From contig NC_018947.1 in assembly GCF_000304475.1 (NCBI RefSeq), positions 1-64,000 of the forward strand: a stretch of 64,000 nt of DNA, in the 5' to 3' direction. The notes under the pieces are model-generated. The model saw only the letters and a program-made list of their open reading frames with translations. It did no database searches and was not told where the DNA came from. Below, piece after piece: positions 62,899-64,000 of this stretch (the first letter of the stretch is position 1; each line of letters opens with the position of its first letter). The DNA comes from Kazachstania africana CBS 2517 (Eukaryota; Ascomycota; Saccharomycetes; Saccharomycetales; Saccharomycetaceae). Made by a program: the position numbers and the translations under genes.

Positions 62899-63879
62899 TC
62901 AGTTGGAAGGCGTTTCTTGGTTCAATTTCTCTCTGTTTTCTATGAGCCTCAGCATGTTTCTTAGAAGCATGGCGATGGTCACTTTCCCGGTCATGGGCAC
63001 GTATAGCGAAGCCTTGTTCTTTACTTCATCGTTGAAATTCTTGAAGGATGAGAAGTTTATGCAGCAGGCACCATCTCTCACGTACTCTGTTGGGAATTTG
63101 TATGATTCGGAGGGAACGCCAGTGATAATTACGTCGCATTCCTGGGCAAGTGATTTCAATTTGTTTTGAGTAAAATCACCCAAATCTTCGACGTGATGTC
63201 TTGAATACTGTATGCTCTCACCTCTAGTAAATTTTTGGATGTTATTTATGTCAATAGAGTAGACAATGGCTCCGTCATTAGCAAGCAAAGCTGCTAACGG
63301 TCTCCCCACAATTTCAGATCTGTTTATAACCATACATTTCTTCCCATATAGATGGTTCCCGTATGGTAGTAAGCTGTTATAAATTTTCAAATATTCGAGA
63401 ATCTTGACGATTGCCAGTGGCGTGCAAGGTAGAATAGACTTGAGTTGTTTTGCATCATCAAGGTATCTGACGTTATGGTAGAGATTTTGATAATAAACAT
63501 GATTCAACCCTTCAACATCTTTTTCTTTGCTCACTATTTGTTGCAGATACTGATCCTGTGCGTTACCAAACACTGGGAAGTAAATCATTATCCCATCTAC
63601 AGAATCTTCATTATTAGCTTCAATTATGCTTTCCTCTAGAAGGTCCTTATCTTCGAATCTTCGTAACTCATACCTTATTCCCAGGGATTCAGATGTTTTC
63701 TGTGTCCATGTAGCATACATCTCCGCAGCAGGATCATTGTTGGCTAGAAATCCAACTAATAGTGGTCCGTTGGGCCTCTCCTCCTTCAAATCTGCAATTT
63801 TTGAAACTATTTCATCAGTGTACACTTTAGCGATGGAAGAAGCTAATATGGTGCGACCTGGTTTACTCAAGGATGACAT
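62899..63879 (-). CDS. MTD1: NAD-dependent methylenetetrahydrofolate dehydrogenase
   Basis: The 326-aa product oxidises 5,10-methylenetetrahydrofolate with NAD in the cytosol and links one-carbon flow to purine synthesis. Conserved parts include GFLANNDPAAEMYATWT near the N-terminus, KDVEGLNHVYYQNLY, and the dinucleotide-binding stretch with VINRSEIVGRPLAALLANDG. S. cerevisiae Mtd1 is 320 aa and is a known Bas1/Pho2 target. A TGACTC site lies upstream. Position next to NUP133 matches YKR080W. Confidence 0.95.
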   Translation of the reverse strand: MSSLSKPGRTILASSIAKVYTDEIVSKIADLKEERPNGPLLVGFLANNDPAAEMYATWTQKTSESLGIRYELRRFEDKDLLEESIIEANNEDSVDGIMIYFPVFGNAQDQYLQQIVSKEKDVEGLNHVYYQNLYHNVRYLDDAKQLKSILPCTPLAIVKILEYLKIYNSLLPYGNHLYGKKCMVINRSEIVGRPLAALLANDGAIVYSIDINNIQKFTRGESIQYSRHHVEDLGDFTQNKLKSLAQECDVIITGVPSESYKFPTEYVRDGACCINFSSFKNFNDEVKNKASLYVPMTGKVTIAMLLRNMLRLIENREKLNQETPSN

Positions 63880-63986
63880 AATATTGATGGATGTGCTGGT
63901 AAGCTATCTCGAGACAACTTTGCGTTTGCTGCTCATTAGCTGACATTGTATTTATATGTAAATTGTAATGTCAATCATCGAAAGAC

Positions 63987-63992
63987 GAGTCA
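63987..63992 (-). promoter_or_regulatory. Bas1/Gcn4-type site (TGACTC) upstream of MTD1
   Basis: GAGTCA on the + strand reads TGACTC on the minus strand, 108-113 bases upstream of the MTD1 ATG. Bas1 and Gcn4 both recognise this hexamer. The target gene is a known Bas1-regulated one in S. cerevisiae, which raises the value of an otherwise short match. The window ends eight bases further on. Confidence 0.5.
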
Positions 63993-64000
63993 AATTTCGA

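Overview
The window is nuclear DNA of a budding yeast of the family Saccharomycetaceae. It is AT-rich, its genes are compact and mostly intronless, and the two introns I can define carry yeast-type GTATGT and TACTAAC signals. From about 8.5 kb to the right end the genes follow the right arm of S. cerevisiae chromosome XI: SKG1, BAS1, UBP11, PCK1, ESL2, PCC1, MLP, RPL40, PTR2, SRP40, SRL3, PXL1, TGL4, TVP38, OMA1, PRP16, MRPL20, HBS1, NUP133 and MTD1. Genes that S. cerevisiae keeps on the sister chromosomes (POT1 on IX; UFE1 and CDC21 on XV) are mixed in, while the rest of those sister tracks is missing. This fits a post-whole-genome-duplication yeast outside Saccharomyces, such as a Kazachstania- or Naumovozyma-like genus, that lost a different set of duplicates. 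The genus is inference.

Layout. (1) 1-6.75 kb: no convincing gene. It is a C-rich, G-poor, repeat-bearing stretch that looks subtelomeric and includes a tandem duplication of about 1.4 kb split by a 20-N assembly gap. (2) 6.75-8.1 kb: a secreted, probably GPI-anchored protein made largely of charged 27- and 28-residue repeats. (3) 8.5-20.5 kb: POT1, SKG1, BAS1, UBP11, PCK1 and BOR1. (4) 20.6-32.9 kb: ESL (EST1-like/PIN), intron-containing PCC1, a diverged sphingosine/diacylglycerol-kinase-like gene, an MLP nuclear-basket protein, and RPL40 (ubiquitin fusion, with intron). (5) 33.2-40.2 kb: two tandem PTR2 peptide transporters with long upstream regions. (6) 40.2-64 kb: SRP40, SRL3/WHI5, PXL1, TGL4, TVP38, OMA1, PRP16, MRPL20, HBS1, UFE1, CDC21, NUP133 and MTD1.

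Most genes are unrelated housekeeping functions that sit together by ancestry. There are some regulatory links. POT1 (beta-oxidation) and PCK1 (gluconeogenesis) are both used for growth on non-fermentable carbon. BAS1 encodes the regulator whose site appears upstream of MTD1. CDC21 has an MCB box, and SRL3/WHI5-type proteins act on the factors that read such boxes. No tRNA, transposon, centromere or CRISPR-like array was found. The least explained elements are the left-end repeats, the repeat-rich surface protein and the kinase-like gene at 25.9 kb.
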